This document shows positions 34,369-44,011 of a stretch of DNA of 64,000 nt, piece after piece (within the stretch, counting starts at the first letter, position 1; each line of letters opens with the position of its first letter). The notes under the pieces were generated by a model. The model saw only the letters and a program-made list of their open reading frames with translations. It searched no databases and was not told where the DNA came from. This DNA comes from Dehalococcoidia bacterium (GTDB lineage Bacteria > Chloroflexota > Dehalococcoidia > UBA2979): assembly GCA_009692685.1 (NCBI GenBank), contig SHYS01000004.1, forward strand, positions 62,001-126,000, given 5' to 3'. A program made the position numbers and the translations under genes.

Positions 34369-36267
34369 ATGACCACCTTCCCGGACTCCTGGCGAACCAG
34401 CGCGGAGTTGCTGCGCCTTGCCGCTCGAAGCGCCGCCGCGACCTTCGGCGAGGATACCCTCGATCTGTGGCGACAGGTGTTCACGTCCGGCCGCCCGGCT
34501 CCGCAGGCGCCGATCCCTCCCACAACCACTGAGGAGGCGCCGACGCCCGATGAGTCCCGTGACCTCTGGGCGCTGGTACGCGGTCCGGCCGCGCCTGGGT
34601 CGACCCAGGCCAGCTGCGAGGTTCCCACGGCGGCAGAGGCTGACGCGCTCTGGGCGCGCCTGCGCGCCCCAATCGCGGGACTCCGGACGGCGGTCCGAAT
34701 CGCGCGGCTGGAACCCGAAGGCGACGCACGGCTCGCCCCGGAGTTCACCGAACCCACCCGACCGGCCCCGATGCCGGCGCGCCCTTGCCGGGTCGGCCGA
34801 GACGCCCTCGGCGTCCATGTGCTCTTGGAGCGTGGCGATGACGTGGCGACTGTGCTCGGTCGCATCGAGGCCGCCGCCGACCCCGAGGTCGTGCTTGTCG
34901 TTCCTCGAGGCGTCGCCTCGGTGCGGACTGCTCCCGCGTGGGCTCGTCTGTCTGGCCATGTGCGCCGTCGAGGACTGACGCTACGTGTGGTCGCCGCTCG
35001 CGCGGAAGTGCGCGGCTACGCGCGGCAGACCGGGCTCGGTGCGGCGCGCACCTGGCAGGGCCTGCCTGCCTGGTGCGCGCCGTTCATGCTTGGTGACTTC
35101 GCGCTGCCGAGTTCGCTGCCGGCGTTCCTCGATTCGCTGGGCGCGCGCTTTTTCGCGATGCTCGCGACTCTGAGCGTCGCGGTGACCGTGTTCGCCTACT
35201 TCGGGCCGCTCGCCCGGATCGAGGTGAGCCCACCATCCGTGGCTGTAGAGCAACGCGTTCAGATCCGTGTCGATCCCATAGCCCCTCGCATCGATATGGG
35301 AACACTGACGCTCCCGGCAACCACGGTGCAGCGGAGCGTGCGCGTCGTGGTCAGCTCTCCCGCGACCGGCTCAGCGCCCGTGGGCGGCCGGCCGGCCGGC
35401 GTGCGCCTCGAATTCCGCAACGATGGTGACACTCCTATCGACGTGCCGGCGGGGACGGTCGGCCAGTCTGATACGTACCCGGGCTTCGCCACTACGGAGC
35501 GGCTCACGGTTCCCGCTGGGCGGCGCGCGTCAGTCGATGTACTCGCGGTACAACCGGGGACTGCGGGCAACGTTGGGGCCGGTGCGGTTCACCTCCTCGC
35601 CAGCATGCCACGTGGGCTCAGCGTTGTGAACCCGCAGGCTGCTCGTGGGGGCGCGGACCGCCTCGTACCCGCGGTCGCGCAGGCCGACGTCGATCACGTG
35701 CGTGCGCTCGCCCACAACGTGCTGACGCAGGCCGCCATGCGTGACGCGCGCGCGGCCCACGAGGGCGGCCTGGTGCTCCCGAGTGCGGTGTCCATCGCCG
35801 TTCTCGGTCAGACGCCGTACCAGCGCCTGGAGGAACAGTCCGATGTCTTTGTCGCCGAATACGTTGCGCAGGCCTCCATATCGGTGGTCCTCCCCGAGAC
35901 CGCCAGCCGGTTCGCGGAGTGGTACCTGCGTACCCAGCTCCCCCCCTCGCAAGACTTGGTCCCGGGGTTCAGCCGCCTGACCTTCGAGGGTTCGCCGACG
36001 GCTGAGGGCGGCCAGTCCCGAACCTTCGTCACGGTGAGTGGCCGCGCCTCCGACCGTCTCGATGCGAATGCGCTCGCGGCGGTGGTTACGGGCGCCACTC
36101 CGCGCGACGCCAAGGACCGCCTTCGCGAACGACTCGCCATCGATGTCGACCCACGGGTGAACGTGACGCCGAGCTGGCTACCACGGCCATGGCTCCCCCG
36201 ACGTGCCGACCGCATCGACGTCACGCTCGGATCCCCCAACGCGATCAACTCGCGACCGATCGAGTGA
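34369..36267 (+). CDS. Membrane-anchored baseplate J-like protein
   Basis: A 632-aa protein. Residues 1-250 are soluble, with a VVPRGVASVRTAPAWARL segment like nucleotide/NTPase-type alpha-beta folds. One membrane helix follows at about 257-280, then an extracytoplasmic part with the pattern of baseplate J/gp47 domains (VPAGTVGQSDTYPGFATTE, VQPGTAGNVGAGAV). Membrane-anchored J-like proteins occur in Chloroflexota outside phages, with unknown role. It starts 27 bases after alaS and precedes ruvX-mltG, so it is in a housekeeping operon, not a phage. Function is not assigned. Confidence 0.65.
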   Translation: MTTFPDSWRTSAELLRLAARSAAATFGEDTLDLWRQVFTSGRPAPQAPIPPTTTEEAPTPDESRDLWALVRGPAAPGSTQASCEVPTAAEADALWARLRAPIAGLRTAVRIARLEPEGDARLAPEFTEPTRPAPMPARPCRVGRDALGVHVLLERGDDVATVLGRIEAAADPEVVLVVPRGVASVRTAPAWARLSGHVRRRGLTLRVVAARAEVRGYARQTGLGAARTWQGLPAWCAPFMLGDFALPSSLPAFLDSLGARFFAMLATLSVAVTVFAYFGPLARIEVSPPSVAVEQRVQIRVDPIAPRIDMGTLTLPATTVQRSVRVVVSSPATGSAPVGGRPAGVRLEFRNDGDTPIDVPAGTVGQSDTYPGFATTERLTVPAGRRASVDVLAVQPGTAGNVGAGAVHLLASMPRGLSVVNPQAARGGADRLVPAVAQADVDHVRALAHNVLTQAAMRDARAAHEGGLVLPSAVSIAVLGQTPYQRLEEQSDVFVAEYVAQASISVVLPETASRFAEWYLRTQLPPSQDLVPGFSRLTFEGSPTAEGGQSRTFVTVSGRASDRLDANALAAVVTGATPRDAKDRLRERLAIDVDPRVNVTPSWLPRPWLPRRADRIDVTLGSPNAINSRPIE

Positions 36268-36274
36268 GCGGCGC

Positions 36275-36694
36275 ATGAGGTGGCTCGGTATTGATCCCGG
36301 TGGCGCGCGCGTCGGCATCGCCGCGTGCGACGAGGAGGAGCGTGTGGCCGTGCCCCTCGAGGTAGTGCCCGAGGCTGCGGCCTTCCCGGCGATCCGCGGG
36401 ATCGCCCGACGCGAGGAGGCCAGCGGCATCGTGATCGGGCTCGCGGTCTCCCTCGACGGCACCGAGGGCCGCCAGGCCGCGGTCGCGCGGCGCCTCGGCG
36501 AGCGTCTGGCCCGCGAACTCGGGATCCCCGTGGAGTACGAGGACGAACGGTTTACCTCAGCGGCCGCCGAGCGCGCACGCGGTCGAGGTTCACGCGATCC
36601 GCGTGACGACATCGCCGCCGCGCTCATCCTGCAACAGTTCATCGACCGACGCCGACGAATCGCCGTCGCACCGCACGAGGAGGCCACGCCGTGA
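36275..36694 (+). CDS. ruvX: Holliday junction resolvase-like / pre-16S rRNA nuclease
   Basis: A 139-aa YqgF/RuvX protein of RNase H fold: LGIDPGGARVGIA holds the first acidic residue, VIGLAVSLDGTEGRQA the second strand, and YEDERFTSAAAER the conserved DERxTT-like motif. These nucleases mature the 5' end of 16S rRNA or cleave junctions. Start ATG 36275 follows the J-like gene by seven bases; the stop overlaps the mltG start (GTGA). Confidence 0.93.
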   Translation: MRWLGIDPGGARVGIAACDEEERVAVPLEVVPEAAAFPAIRGIARREEASGIVIGLAVSLDGTEGRQAAVARRLGERLARELGIPVEYEDERFTSAAAERARGRGSRDPRDDIAAALILQQFIDRRRRIAVAPHEEATP

Positions 36695-37755
36695 GGCGCC
36701 CGCTCCTCGCGCTCTACGTGTGCGCGGCCGTTGCCGTCGCCGGAGGACTTGCATTCGAGACCGAGCGTCGCATCGAGGCGGGCATAGGCGGCCCGCCAGA
36801 CGTCGAGGTCCGCGCGGCGACCGTCCTCGGGCCCCGCGAGCGCGTGATCGTGAAGCAGGGCATGGGCGGTGACGCCATCGCTAACCTCCTGGTCGAGCGC
36901 GGTGTCATCACCGACGTCCGCCGCTTCCGCACCCTCCTCGGCGTCACGGGAGCGTCGTCGGAGTTGCAGGCCGGCTGTTACGAGATCGCCCGCGGCACAC
37001 CCACCATCGAGGTGATCCGCCGGCTCCGCGGCGGCCTCACGACGGATCGGGTGCTGGTCATCCCTGAAGGCCTGCGCCAGGAGGAGGTGGCAGAACGCGC
37101 TGTGCGCGCGGGCATCGGCACGTCGGACGAGTGGGCCTCGGCGTTGCGTGTCGCCACGGCAGCACCGGGGCCAGCGGGCCGTCCGGCTGGTGCCGGACTG
37201 GTGGGCTACCTCTTTCCGGCTGCTTACCCGGTTGAATGCGACACCACGCCCGACACCCTGCTCAAGGCCATGATCGAGGCGTTTGCGACAGAGGTGCCGC
37301 CCGCGCTCCTCGGCGAGGCCCAGCGCGCGGGGCTCACCGTGCAGGACGTCATCACCATCGCCTCGATCGTGGAGCGCGAGGCGGTGGTGAAGGAAGAGCG
37401 CGCCGTGATCGCGTCGGTCTACCGCAACCGTCTGGAGGACGACATCGGGCTCGATGCAGACCCCACGGTCCAGTACGCCGTTGCGACGCCGGAGTCGGTC
37501 GCCCGCTACGGCTGGTGGAAGCGAGGCCTCACCTTTCAGGATCTCACCAACCGTTCGCCGTACAACACCTACGTCCACGAAGGTCTGCCACCCGGCCCGA
37601 TCGCCAGCCCGGGGTTCGAAGCCATCGAGGCGGCTGTGCGCCCGGCGCGCACCGATTTCCTGTTCTTCGTTGCGAAGGGCGACGGCACCCACGCGTTCGC
37701 ACGAACGCTTACCGAACACAATCGTAACGTCGTCCAGTACCTCGGTGTGCAGTGA
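36691..37755 (+). CDS. mltG: Endolytic murein transglycosylase
   Basis: A 354-aa MltG/YceG protein. One N-terminal membrane helix (residues 5-22) anchors it outside; a LysM-like region (GDAIANLLVERGVI) precedes the catalytic domain with LVGYLFPAAYPV, IASIVEREAVVKEERAVIASVYRNRL (catalytic Glu) and NTYVHEGLPPGPIASPG. It cuts nascent peptidoglycan and implies this organism makes a peptidoglycan wall. It is preceded by ruvX, the usual partner. Confidence 0.94.
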   Translation: MRRPLLALYVCAAVAVAGGLAFETERRIEAGIGGPPDVEVRAATVLGPRERVIVKQGMGGDAIANLLVERGVITDVRRFRTLLGVTGASSELQAGCYEIARGTPTIEVIRRLRGGLTTDRVLVIPEGLRQEEVAERAVRAGIGTSDEWASALRVATAAPGPAGRPAGAGLVGYLFPAAYPVECDTTPDTLLKAMIEAFATEVPPALLGEAQRAGLTVQDVITIASIVEREAVVKEERAVIASVYRNRLEDDIGLDADPTVQYAVATPESVARYGWWKRGLTFQDLTNRSPYNTYVHEGLPPGPIASPGFEAIEAAVRPARTDFLFFVAKGDGTHAFARTLTEHNRNVVQYLGVQ

Positions 37756-37756
37756 C

Positions 37757-38638
37757 ATGTCTGGCAGGAACGCAGGCAGCCGCGTGACGCAGACCATCGC
37801 GCTCATCGGTCACCCGGTCGCGCACTCGATCTCACCGGCCTTCCAGCAGGCCGCGCTGGATGCGCTCGGTATCGACGCCCGCTACGAGGCCTGGGACGTG
37901 CCTTCCGAGGCGCTGGCGGCGACCGCCGAGCGCCTGCGTTCGGGCACAGTGCTGGGCGCGAACGTCACCGTCCCGCACAAGGTCGCGATGCTGCGCTTCA
38001 TCGACAGCCCCGACGCCACCGTGGAGCGCGTGGGTGCGCTCAACACCATCGTCCGCCGCGACTCGAAACTCCACGCGACGAACACCGACGTTTCTGGCAT
38101 CCTGCGCGCCCTCGAGGCCGCCGGCGTCTCCCCGAGGGGCAAGCGCGCGCTCCTCCTCGGTGCGGGGGGCGCCGCTCGCGCCGTCGTCGTGGCCATGCGC
38201 GAGGCCGGAGCCACGGCGCTCACGATCGCCAATCGGACCCACGAGCGTGCGTCGGCCTTGGTGGCCCTCGGCGGCGCGGAACTCGTGGTGACCACGTGTC
38301 CCCTCGATCCCGCCGATCCAGCGCTCGTCGCCGCGATGGACGCCGCGGACCTGGTGGTACACTCCACCTCACTGGGCATGCGGCACGGTCCGGATGAGGA
38401 CGCGACGCCGGTTCCGGCGAGCTCCTTTCACGTCGGCCAGGTGGCGTTCGACCTCGTCTACGTGCCGGAGCGGACGCCGTTCCTGCGCGCCGCCGAGGCG
38501 GGCGGGGCGCAGCCGGTAGGTGGCCTCGCGATGCTTGTGCGCCAGGGCGCGGAATCGTTCCGTCTGTGGACAGGTCAGGAGCCCCCCCTCGAGGTCATGT
38601 TCGCGGCGGCCCGGGCGGCGCTCGCAGCCCGCGGATAG
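37757..38638 (+). CDS. aroE: Shikimate dehydrogenase
   Basis: A 293-aa AroE. It has the substrate motif HSISPAFQQAAL, catalytic Lys in NVTVPHK, Asn-Thr-Asp (ATNTDVSG) and the Rossmann motif LLGAGGAARAVV with NRTHERA for NADP. It reduces 3-dehydroshikimate. ATG 37757 begins one base after the mltG stop; GTG 37784 is an alternative closer to the conserved start. Confidence 0.95.
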   Translation: MSGRNAGSRVTQTIALIGHPVAHSISPAFQQAALDALGIDARYEAWDVPSEALAATAERLRSGTVLGANVTVPHKVAMLRFIDSPDATVERVGALNTIVRRDSKLHATNTDVSGILRALEAAGVSPRGKRALLLGAGGAARAVVVAMREAGATALTIANRTHERASALVALGGAELVVTTCPLDPADPALVAAMDAADLVVHSTSLGMRHGPDEDATPVPASSFHVGQVAFDLVYVPERTPFLRAAEAGGAQPVGGLAMLVRQGAESFRLWTGQEPPLEVMFAAARAALAARG

Positions 38639-38708
38639 GCGGTAACGCGGCGCGACTCGTGGTCAATCGCGAGCCGCGCCGGACGTTCGCTTCGGAGGAG
38701 GCGGCATC

Positions 38709-39365
38709 GTGGACCTGGGCATCCTCTTCTTCACGATTCTCGGGCTGATCTTCGGCGGCATCGTGCTGCAGGCGACGTTCGCTGCCCAGCAATGGCGGCG
38801 CTCGATCGCGGCCGGCGACATGAACGTACTTCGCGAGGCCGTGTCGAACGCCATGGAGGCCTGGCGCCGTCAGAAGCCCTCTCGAGGGTTCCCCCCCGCC
38901 GACTGGCAGGCGTTGATGTCTGTGGCGGTGGTCGCTATGGACCAACGGCGCTGCCGCGTCTCGATGCTGGTGACGCCCGACATCCGCGTGGTGGACAACC
39001 AGCGCCGCGAGGTGGGACGCGCCATCGATGTTGCGCGTCGCGTCACCGTCCGCATGGCCGAGCGCGTGCTGTACGAGGTTCCTCACGTTCGTTTTGAGGA
39101 GCTTCAGATCGATGTCTACAACTCGTACGTCGGCGCCGATGGCGAATCCCAGTCCAGTTGCATCCTCGTGACCCGCGTCGACCAGCCCGGCGCCGCGGCC
39201 GCACCGTGGGATACCGGCGATGACGCCGACATCCTCGCCACTTGGGATACCCTTGAGGCTGACGCGAACGAGTTCCTCGACCCCGATGTCGATGCACTCA
39301 TCGCCCCCGAAGCGCAGGCGGCCGTGCTCGCCGCTGAGGAGACACTGCGGAGGGCCTCCCGATGA
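38709..39365 (+). CDS. Hypothetical protein with N-terminal membrane anchor
   Basis: A 218-aa protein starting at GTG with one membrane helix (LGILFFTILGLIFGGIVL). The rest is soluble, with a basic helix and an acidic C-terminal half (DTGDDADILATWD). I recognise no family. It lies between aroE and aroC and overlaps the aroC start by ATGA, so it is co-translated with shikimate genes, though nothing in it suggests a shikimate role. Confidence 0.75.
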   Translation: MDLGILFFTILGLIFGGIVLQATFAAQQWRRSIAAGDMNVLREAVSNAMEAWRRQKPSRGFPPADWQALMSVAVVAMDQRRCRVSMLVTPDIRVVDNQRREVGRAIDVARRVTVRMAERVLYEVPHVRFEELQIDVYNSYVGADGESQSSCILVTRVDQPGAAAAPWDTGDDADILATWDTLEADANEFLDPDVDALIAPEAQAAVLAAEETLRRASR

Positions 39366-40549
39366 CACAACTGCGCTGGTTCACCGCCGGCGAATCCCAC
39401 GGCCCCTCGCTCACGGCCATCGTCGAAGGCGTCCCGGCCGGCCTCGAGATCACGGAGGAGCGCATCCGCGCCGACCTCGCGCGACGCCAGAAAGGCTACG
39501 GCCGCGGCAAGCGCCAGGAGATTGAGGTCGACTGGGCCGAGATCACGGCTGGCGTGCGCCACGGTAAGACCATGGGCGCCCCGATCGCGATGTGGATTCG
39601 CAACAACGACTGGGAGAACGCCAACTGGAAGGTCCGCATGTCGGTGGGCACCATCGATGAGGTGGTGGACCTCGTCACGCTCCTGCGGCCCGGTCACGCC
39701 GACCTCGCCGGCACCCAGAAGTACAACCTCGATGACGTGCGCCCCATCCTCGAGCGCTCGAGCGCGCGCGAGACCGCCGCGCGCGTCGCCGTCGGTGCGA
39801 TCGCCCGCGCGCTGCTTGCGACCCTCGGCGTCACGATCCACTCGCACGTCCTGCGCGTGGGCACCGTCGAGGCGGCGCCGCCTCAACCAGAGGCCATCGA
39901 CTGGGCCGCCGTCGAGGGATCGCCCGTGCGCACCGCCGACCCATTCGTCGAGCAGCGCATGATCGACGAGATCGACGCCGCCAAGGCCGCCAACGACACC
40001 ATCGGCGGCATCTTCGAGGTACGCGCCTCCGGCGTTTCGTTCGGCCTCGGCAGCCACGTGCAGTGGGACCGCAAGCTGGATGGCCGCATCGCGCAGGCCT
40101 TCCTCGCGATCCACGCCGTCAAGGGCGTCGAGATCGGCGACGCCTGGGAGAGCGCCGGCAAGCGGGGCTCGCAGGTGCAGGACATCATCCTGCCGCGCCA
40201 ACAGTGGACAGACCGCCCATGGCAGCGCCTCACCAACCGCGCGGGCGGCCTAGAGGGCGGGATGACCAACGGCGAGGACATCGTCGTCCGTGGCGCGCTC
40301 AAGCCCATCTCCACCGTGCCTCAGCGCATGCCCACCGCCGACCTGCTCACCGGCGATGAGGCCACCTCGTTCTACGAGCGCTCGGATGCCTGCGTGGTAC
40401 CCGCCGCGGGTGTCATCGGCGAGGCGATGCTCGCGATCGTGCTAGCCACGGCCGCCCTCGAGAAGTTCGGCGGAGACCACATCGATGAGTTCCGGCGCAA
40501 CTTTGAGGGCTTCAACGCGACCGTCGGCCCTCGCACGGTGCGCGATTGA
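39362..40549 (+). CDS. aroC: Chorismate synthase
   Basis: A 395-aa AroC. Motifs include GESHGPSLTAIVEGVPAGLE at the N-terminus, RARPGHAD-like LLRPGHADLAGTQKY, SARETAARVAVGA and GGMTNGEDIVVR. It converts EPSP to chorismate using reduced FMN. It sits in the shikimate cluster upstream of the aroK-aroB fusion. The aroA and aroF/G steps are not in this window. Confidence 0.97.
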   Translation: MTQLRWFTAGESHGPSLTAIVEGVPAGLEITEERIRADLARRQKGYGRGKRQEIEVDWAEITAGVRHGKTMGAPIAMWIRNNDWENANWKVRMSVGTIDEVVDLVTLLRPGHADLAGTQKYNLDDVRPILERSSARETAARVAVGAIARALLATLGVTIHSHVLRVGTVEAAPPQPEAIDWAAVEGSPVRTADPFVEQRMIDEIDAAKAANDTIGGIFEVRASGVSFGLGSHVQWDRKLDGRIAQAFLAIHAVKGVEIGDAWESAGKRGSQVQDIILPRQQWTDRPWQRLTNRAGGLEGGMTNGEDIVVRGALKPISTVPQRMPTADLLTGDEATSFYERSDACVVPAAGVIGEAMLAIVLATAALEKFGGDHIDEFRRNFEGFNATVGPRTVRD

Positions 40550-40582
40550 TCGCTCGTTGACCGGACTCGAGGGCGCGCAGCC

Positions 40583-42259
40583 GTGACCGTTCCTCGCCAG
40601 ATCGTGCTCGTCGGCCTCAGCGGCGTCGGCAAGTCGTCGGTCGGCCGCGAGCTGTCCAAACGCCTCGGTTGGACGCTCGTCGATACCGACGACATCGTCC
40701 GTGAGCGCACCGGCCAGACCCCGGCACAGTTGATCGTCGCGAAGGGTGAAGCGGCGTTTCGCGACATCGAGGCGCAGGCAGTTATCGAGGCGGTCAGGCA
40801 CGAGTCCGCCGTCATCGCTACCGGTGGCGGCGCCTTCCAGCGCCCCGCCAACCGCCACGCCGCCGCCGAGCGCGGCCTCATCTGCTTCCTCGACGCCACA
40901 CCGGCGGAGATCGCGAGGCGGTTGCGCAGCGCTCCAGACGGCAGTGACCGTCCGCTGCTGGGCGATGACATCGAGGCGCGCCTCTACGAGCTCGAGCGCG
41001 AGCGTCGCGGGCAGTACGACCACGCCGACCTCTGGGTGCCGTGCCTCGGGATGACGCCTGCCGAGGTGGCGACGCGCATCGTGCAGCGCTGGGCCGTCGA
41101 TGGCGAGCAGATGATGGGGCTGCCCTCGCGCCTGGAACGCGTGAGCGCGCCGGGTCCCGCGCTTGCCCCGACTGCCATCGTCGACACGGGCACCGAGCGC
41201 TACCCGATCTGGGTGGGCTCCGGCGAACGCCGTCGACTGCCCGAGCGCATGAAGATGCTGGGCCTGCTGGGTCGCGTCTTCCTGATCTCGGACGCGAACG
41301 TCATCGAGCAGCACGGCGCCTCGATCGCCGAGGCGCTCGACAGTGCTGGCATCTCGGGTGCTTCGTACGTGATCCCGCCCGGCGAGAAATCGAAGTCGTT
41401 GCGCGTCGCTCAGGAGATCTACGGCTGGCTCGCCGCCGAGCGGGCCGAACGCCGCGACGTCATCATCGCCCTTGGTGGTGGCGTGGTCGGTGACCTCGCG
41501 GGCTACGTTGCCGCCACCTACCTCCGAGGGATGCCTGTCATCCAGATACCCACCTCGGTGCTGGCCATGAACGACGCCGCTATCGGGGGCAAGGTCGCCG
41601 TCGACCTTCCGGCGGGCAAGAACCTGGTCGGCGCGTTCCACCAGCCCGCCGCTGTCATCTCAGACGTCGAGGTGCTGTCGACGTTGCCGCGACGCTCCTA
41701 CCTCGAGGGGTTCGCGGAGGTCATCAAGCACGCGTTCATCCTCGACGCGGACCTGCTCGGCCTGCTCGAGCGCAACGGGCGCATGCTCGCCTCGATGGGT
41801 GCCGACCCCGCGCTGCTCACCGCGATCATCGCCCGCTCATCGAGGCTGAAGGCGCTCGTCGTCTCCGCCGACCCCCAGGAGCGCGGCCTGCGCTCAATCC
41901 TCAACTACGGACACACCATCGGCCACGGCATCGAGACGGCGGCCGGCCTTGGCAGGTACCTCCACGGCGAGGCGGTGAGCATCGGGATGGCGGGTGCGGC
42001 ACGCATCGGCACCCGCATGGGCGTGACTTCCGAGGACGTGGCGGGCCGCCTCAACGAGCTGCTGCACGCTTTCGATCTGCCGCTGGGCGCGCCCGCGGTG
42101 GACCACGGCGCCGTGCTCGCCGCGATGCGCCTCGATAAGAAGGTCAGCGGCGGCCAGATGCGCTTCGTGCTGCTCGAGGACATCGGGCGCGCCGTGCTGC
42201 GTGATGACGTCGCACCCGCGCTCGTCGAGGACGTCGTGCGCGGCCTCGTGGCGAACTGA
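40583..42259 (+). CDS. aroKB: Shikimate kinase / 3-dehydroquinate synthase fusion
   Basis: A 558-aa fusion. Residues 1-170 are shikimate kinase: LVGLSGVGKSSVGREL P-loop, VDTDDIV, and ATGGGAFQRP. Residues about 190-555 are dehydroquinate synthase: IPPGEKSKSL, ALGGGVVGDLAGYVAATYLRG, AAIGGKVAVDLPAGKNLVGAF, LNYGHTIGHGIE. The two activities are the fifth and second steps of the pathway, so they are not consecutive. Similar fusions occur in several bacteria, including Chloroflexota. The start GTG 40583 lies 34 bases after aroC. Confidence 0.95.
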   Translation: MTVPRQIVLVGLSGVGKSSVGRELSKRLGWTLVDTDDIVRERTGQTPAQLIVAKGEAAFRDIEAQAVIEAVRHESAVIATGGGAFQRPANRHAAAERGLICFLDATPAEIARRLRSAPDGSDRPLLGDDIEARLYELERERRGQYDHADLWVPCLGMTPAEVATRIVQRWAVDGEQMMGLPSRLERVSAPGPALAPTAIVDTGTERYPIWVGSGERRRLPERMKMLGLLGRVFLISDANVIEQHGASIAEALDSAGISGASYVIPPGEKSKSLRVAQEIYGWLAAERAERRDVIIALGGGVVGDLAGYVAATYLRGMPVIQIPTSVLAMNDAAIGGKVAVDLPAGKNLVGAFHQPAAVISDVEVLSTLPRRSYLEGFAEVIKHAFILDADLLGLLERNGRMLASMGADPALLTAIIARSSRLKALVVSADPQERGLRSILNYGHTIGHGIETAAGLGRYLHGEAVSIGMAGAARIGTRMGVTSEDVAGRLNELLHAFDLPLGAPAVDHGAVLAAMRLDKKVSGGQMRFVLLEDIGRAVLRDDVAPALVEDVVRGLVAN

Positions 42260-42264
42260 CCTCG

Positions 42265-42552
42265 ATGCCAGGGCGTACGAGGCGAATCGTGGCGCTGGCA
42301 ACCGGCCGTGTGCAGGGCGTCGGCTACCGTGCCTTCGCCGCCGACGAGGCGGTGCGCCTGCTCATCACCGGCTTCGCGAAGAACCTCGATGACGGCGCGA
42401 CCGTGCAGGTGGTCGCTGAGGGTGACGAGCACACCCTGCGCCACTTCGTCGAGCGGCTGCGCGAGGGCCCCACGCTCGCCCGCGTCGACGGCGTGCGCTT
42501 CCGCTGGGAAGACGCCACCGGCGAGTACGCCGGCTTCGAGGCGATGATCTGA
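42265..42552 (+). CDS. acyP: Acylphosphatase
   Basis: A 95-aa acylphosphatase: GRVQGVGYRAF holds the phosphate-binding loop with catalytic Arg, and GFAKNLDDG the catalytic Asn. It hydrolyses acyl phosphates such as carbamoyl phosphate. ATG 42265 is five bases after the aroKB stop. Confidence 0.93.
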   Translation: MPGRTRRIVALATGRVQGVGYRAFAADEAVRLLITGFAKNLDDGATVQVVAEGDEHTLRHFVERLREGPTLARVDGVRFRWEDATGEYAGFEAMI

Positions 42553-42553
42553 G

Positions 42554-43690
42554 GTGGAGCGGGTCTTCGCGAGCCTCCTCTTAGTCGCCGCGCTTCTTAC
42601 CGCCGCTTGCGGACGACTCATCGAGTCCGGCACGACTCCGTCCACAGATGGCGGCCAGAAACTCGCCGCCCCAGCGCGGGCGGGCCCAACGTTTGGCCGG
42701 ATCGTCTTCGGCTGCAGGACGCTGATTTGCACAGCCAACGGCGACGGGTCGGACACACGAACGTTGTTCGAATGGTCTCGTGGGGTTTGGTCGCCGGACG
42801 GGCTGCGTATCGCGTACCAGTTGCGACCGCCCGCACCTGTAACGCACCCCTCGGGTCTCTTCGATGTCGTTGCCGCGAATTTGATGGTGGCAGACGCCGA
42901 CGGAAGCAATTAGCGTCGCTTGTCAGACTGGCCCGCGGCTGGCATCCAGGGGGCCGCCTTCTTGGTCTCCTGACGGATCAATGATCGCGTTTATCGGTTC
43001 GGTTGGGGGAACAGGCTCCGGCTTTCGTCTCTCGGTCGTCTCTCTTGATGGATCGGTAGTCACGGGTCGAGATGACCTCTTCTCGACGTCGTGGTCGCCA
43101 GACAGTCGAGCCCTCGTCAGTTACCTTACGCGAACCGGGTTAGTGACGGTCGCGGTCCCATCCGGTGATCTGAGCGTCTTCTATTCTGCCCCGGGCGGCT
43201 CGATTACCGGCGCTACCTACCTTCACGATCGCTACGTCATCTTTGTGCGGGGCGGCGATCTCCTGGTGCTCAACTCGAGCGCGGAAGTCACGATGCGGAT
43301 CAGCGATCCGGACGGCGGGCGATTCCAGGGCGAGCTTGCTGGCTACGGGCCGCTCAGCACGTCGCCCGATTGGCAATGCGCGTTGAGCAACGTGCTGCAG
43401 CGCCGAGCGCAGCCTTCCGATCCCATCAGATGGCGGGCGGGCGCGATCTGTCTCAATCAAGGGACAATCGCGTCGATCTCAGACCTTGGGGAGGGCCTCC
43501 CCGTGGCATGGGCAGGCGACAGAGTTTGGCGGTCGTGAGCCGGGGGATTGCCGGGCAGAACACGCTCTGGGTGGTAGGTGTTGGCAATTCTAAAGAGCAG
43601 CAGCTACCGCTCGATGGTCCCATCACTGGCTTCGACTGGTACATCCACCAACCCACCAGTTATCTCCGCCATCCCCTCGTGCGTCGCGCT
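42554..43690 (+). pseudogene. WD40/TolB-like lipoprotein, disrupted
   Basis: It starts at GTG with a lipoprotein signal (hydrophobic stretch ending LLTAAC, Cys19). PD40/TolB-type repeats follow: VWSPDGLRIAY, then WSPDGSMIAFIG and TSWSPDSRALVSY in another frame, then LWVVGVGNSKEQQLPL in a third. Lesions are an in-frame TAG at 42911-42913 (inside VADADGSN*RRLSDW), a frameshift near 42960 and another near 43525. The end at 43690 is approximate. It was probably a surface sugar- or protein-binding propeller; now it cannot be made as one chain. Confidence 0.75.
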
Positions 43691-43741
43691 CGCGGCGTAG
43701 AGGGCGGCACGGGGGCATCGAGGCGCTCGGCGGAAACCGGG

Positions 43742-44010
43742 TTAAGCCGACCTTCGCTGGCGCGCTCCGACGAGGTCGTACTGCGTCTGGAGGTTCAACC
43801 AGAACTGCGCTGGCAGGCCGAGCGCGTCTTCGAGTTGGACCGCGGTATCGGCGATGATCGTACGCTGGCCTCGGATGATCTCGCTGATCAGTCCCGGAGG
43901 TCGCCCCATAGCGGCGGCGAGTTCCCTCTGGGTGAGGGTGGCGCCTACAACTCCTCGGCGAGCGTCTCGCCGGGGTGGATCGCGAGGTCGGATTCAACAA
44001 CTTTCGCCAT
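43742..44010 (-). pseudogene. HigA-type antitoxin, frameshifted
   Basis: From ATG 44010 the frame reads MAKVVESDLAIHPGETLAEEL and then TAG; a shifted frame continues TLTQRELAAAMGRPPG, SEIIRGQRTI, ALGLPAQFWLNLQTQYDL to TAA 43742. This is the HigA/VapI HTH antitoxin pattern (HPGE start, AQFWLNLQ end). A short indel near 43945 has broken it. Confidence 0.78.
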
Positions 44011-44011
44011 G

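Noticed and set aside
34369..36267. Prophage or tailocin remnant
   Set aside because: Only one J-like protein is present, it has a membrane anchor, and all neighbours are housekeeping genes.
40442..41641. Long minus-strand frame opposite aroK-aroB
   Set aside because: It lies wholly antisense to a certain gene and shows no motif; long shadow frames are expected at this GC content.
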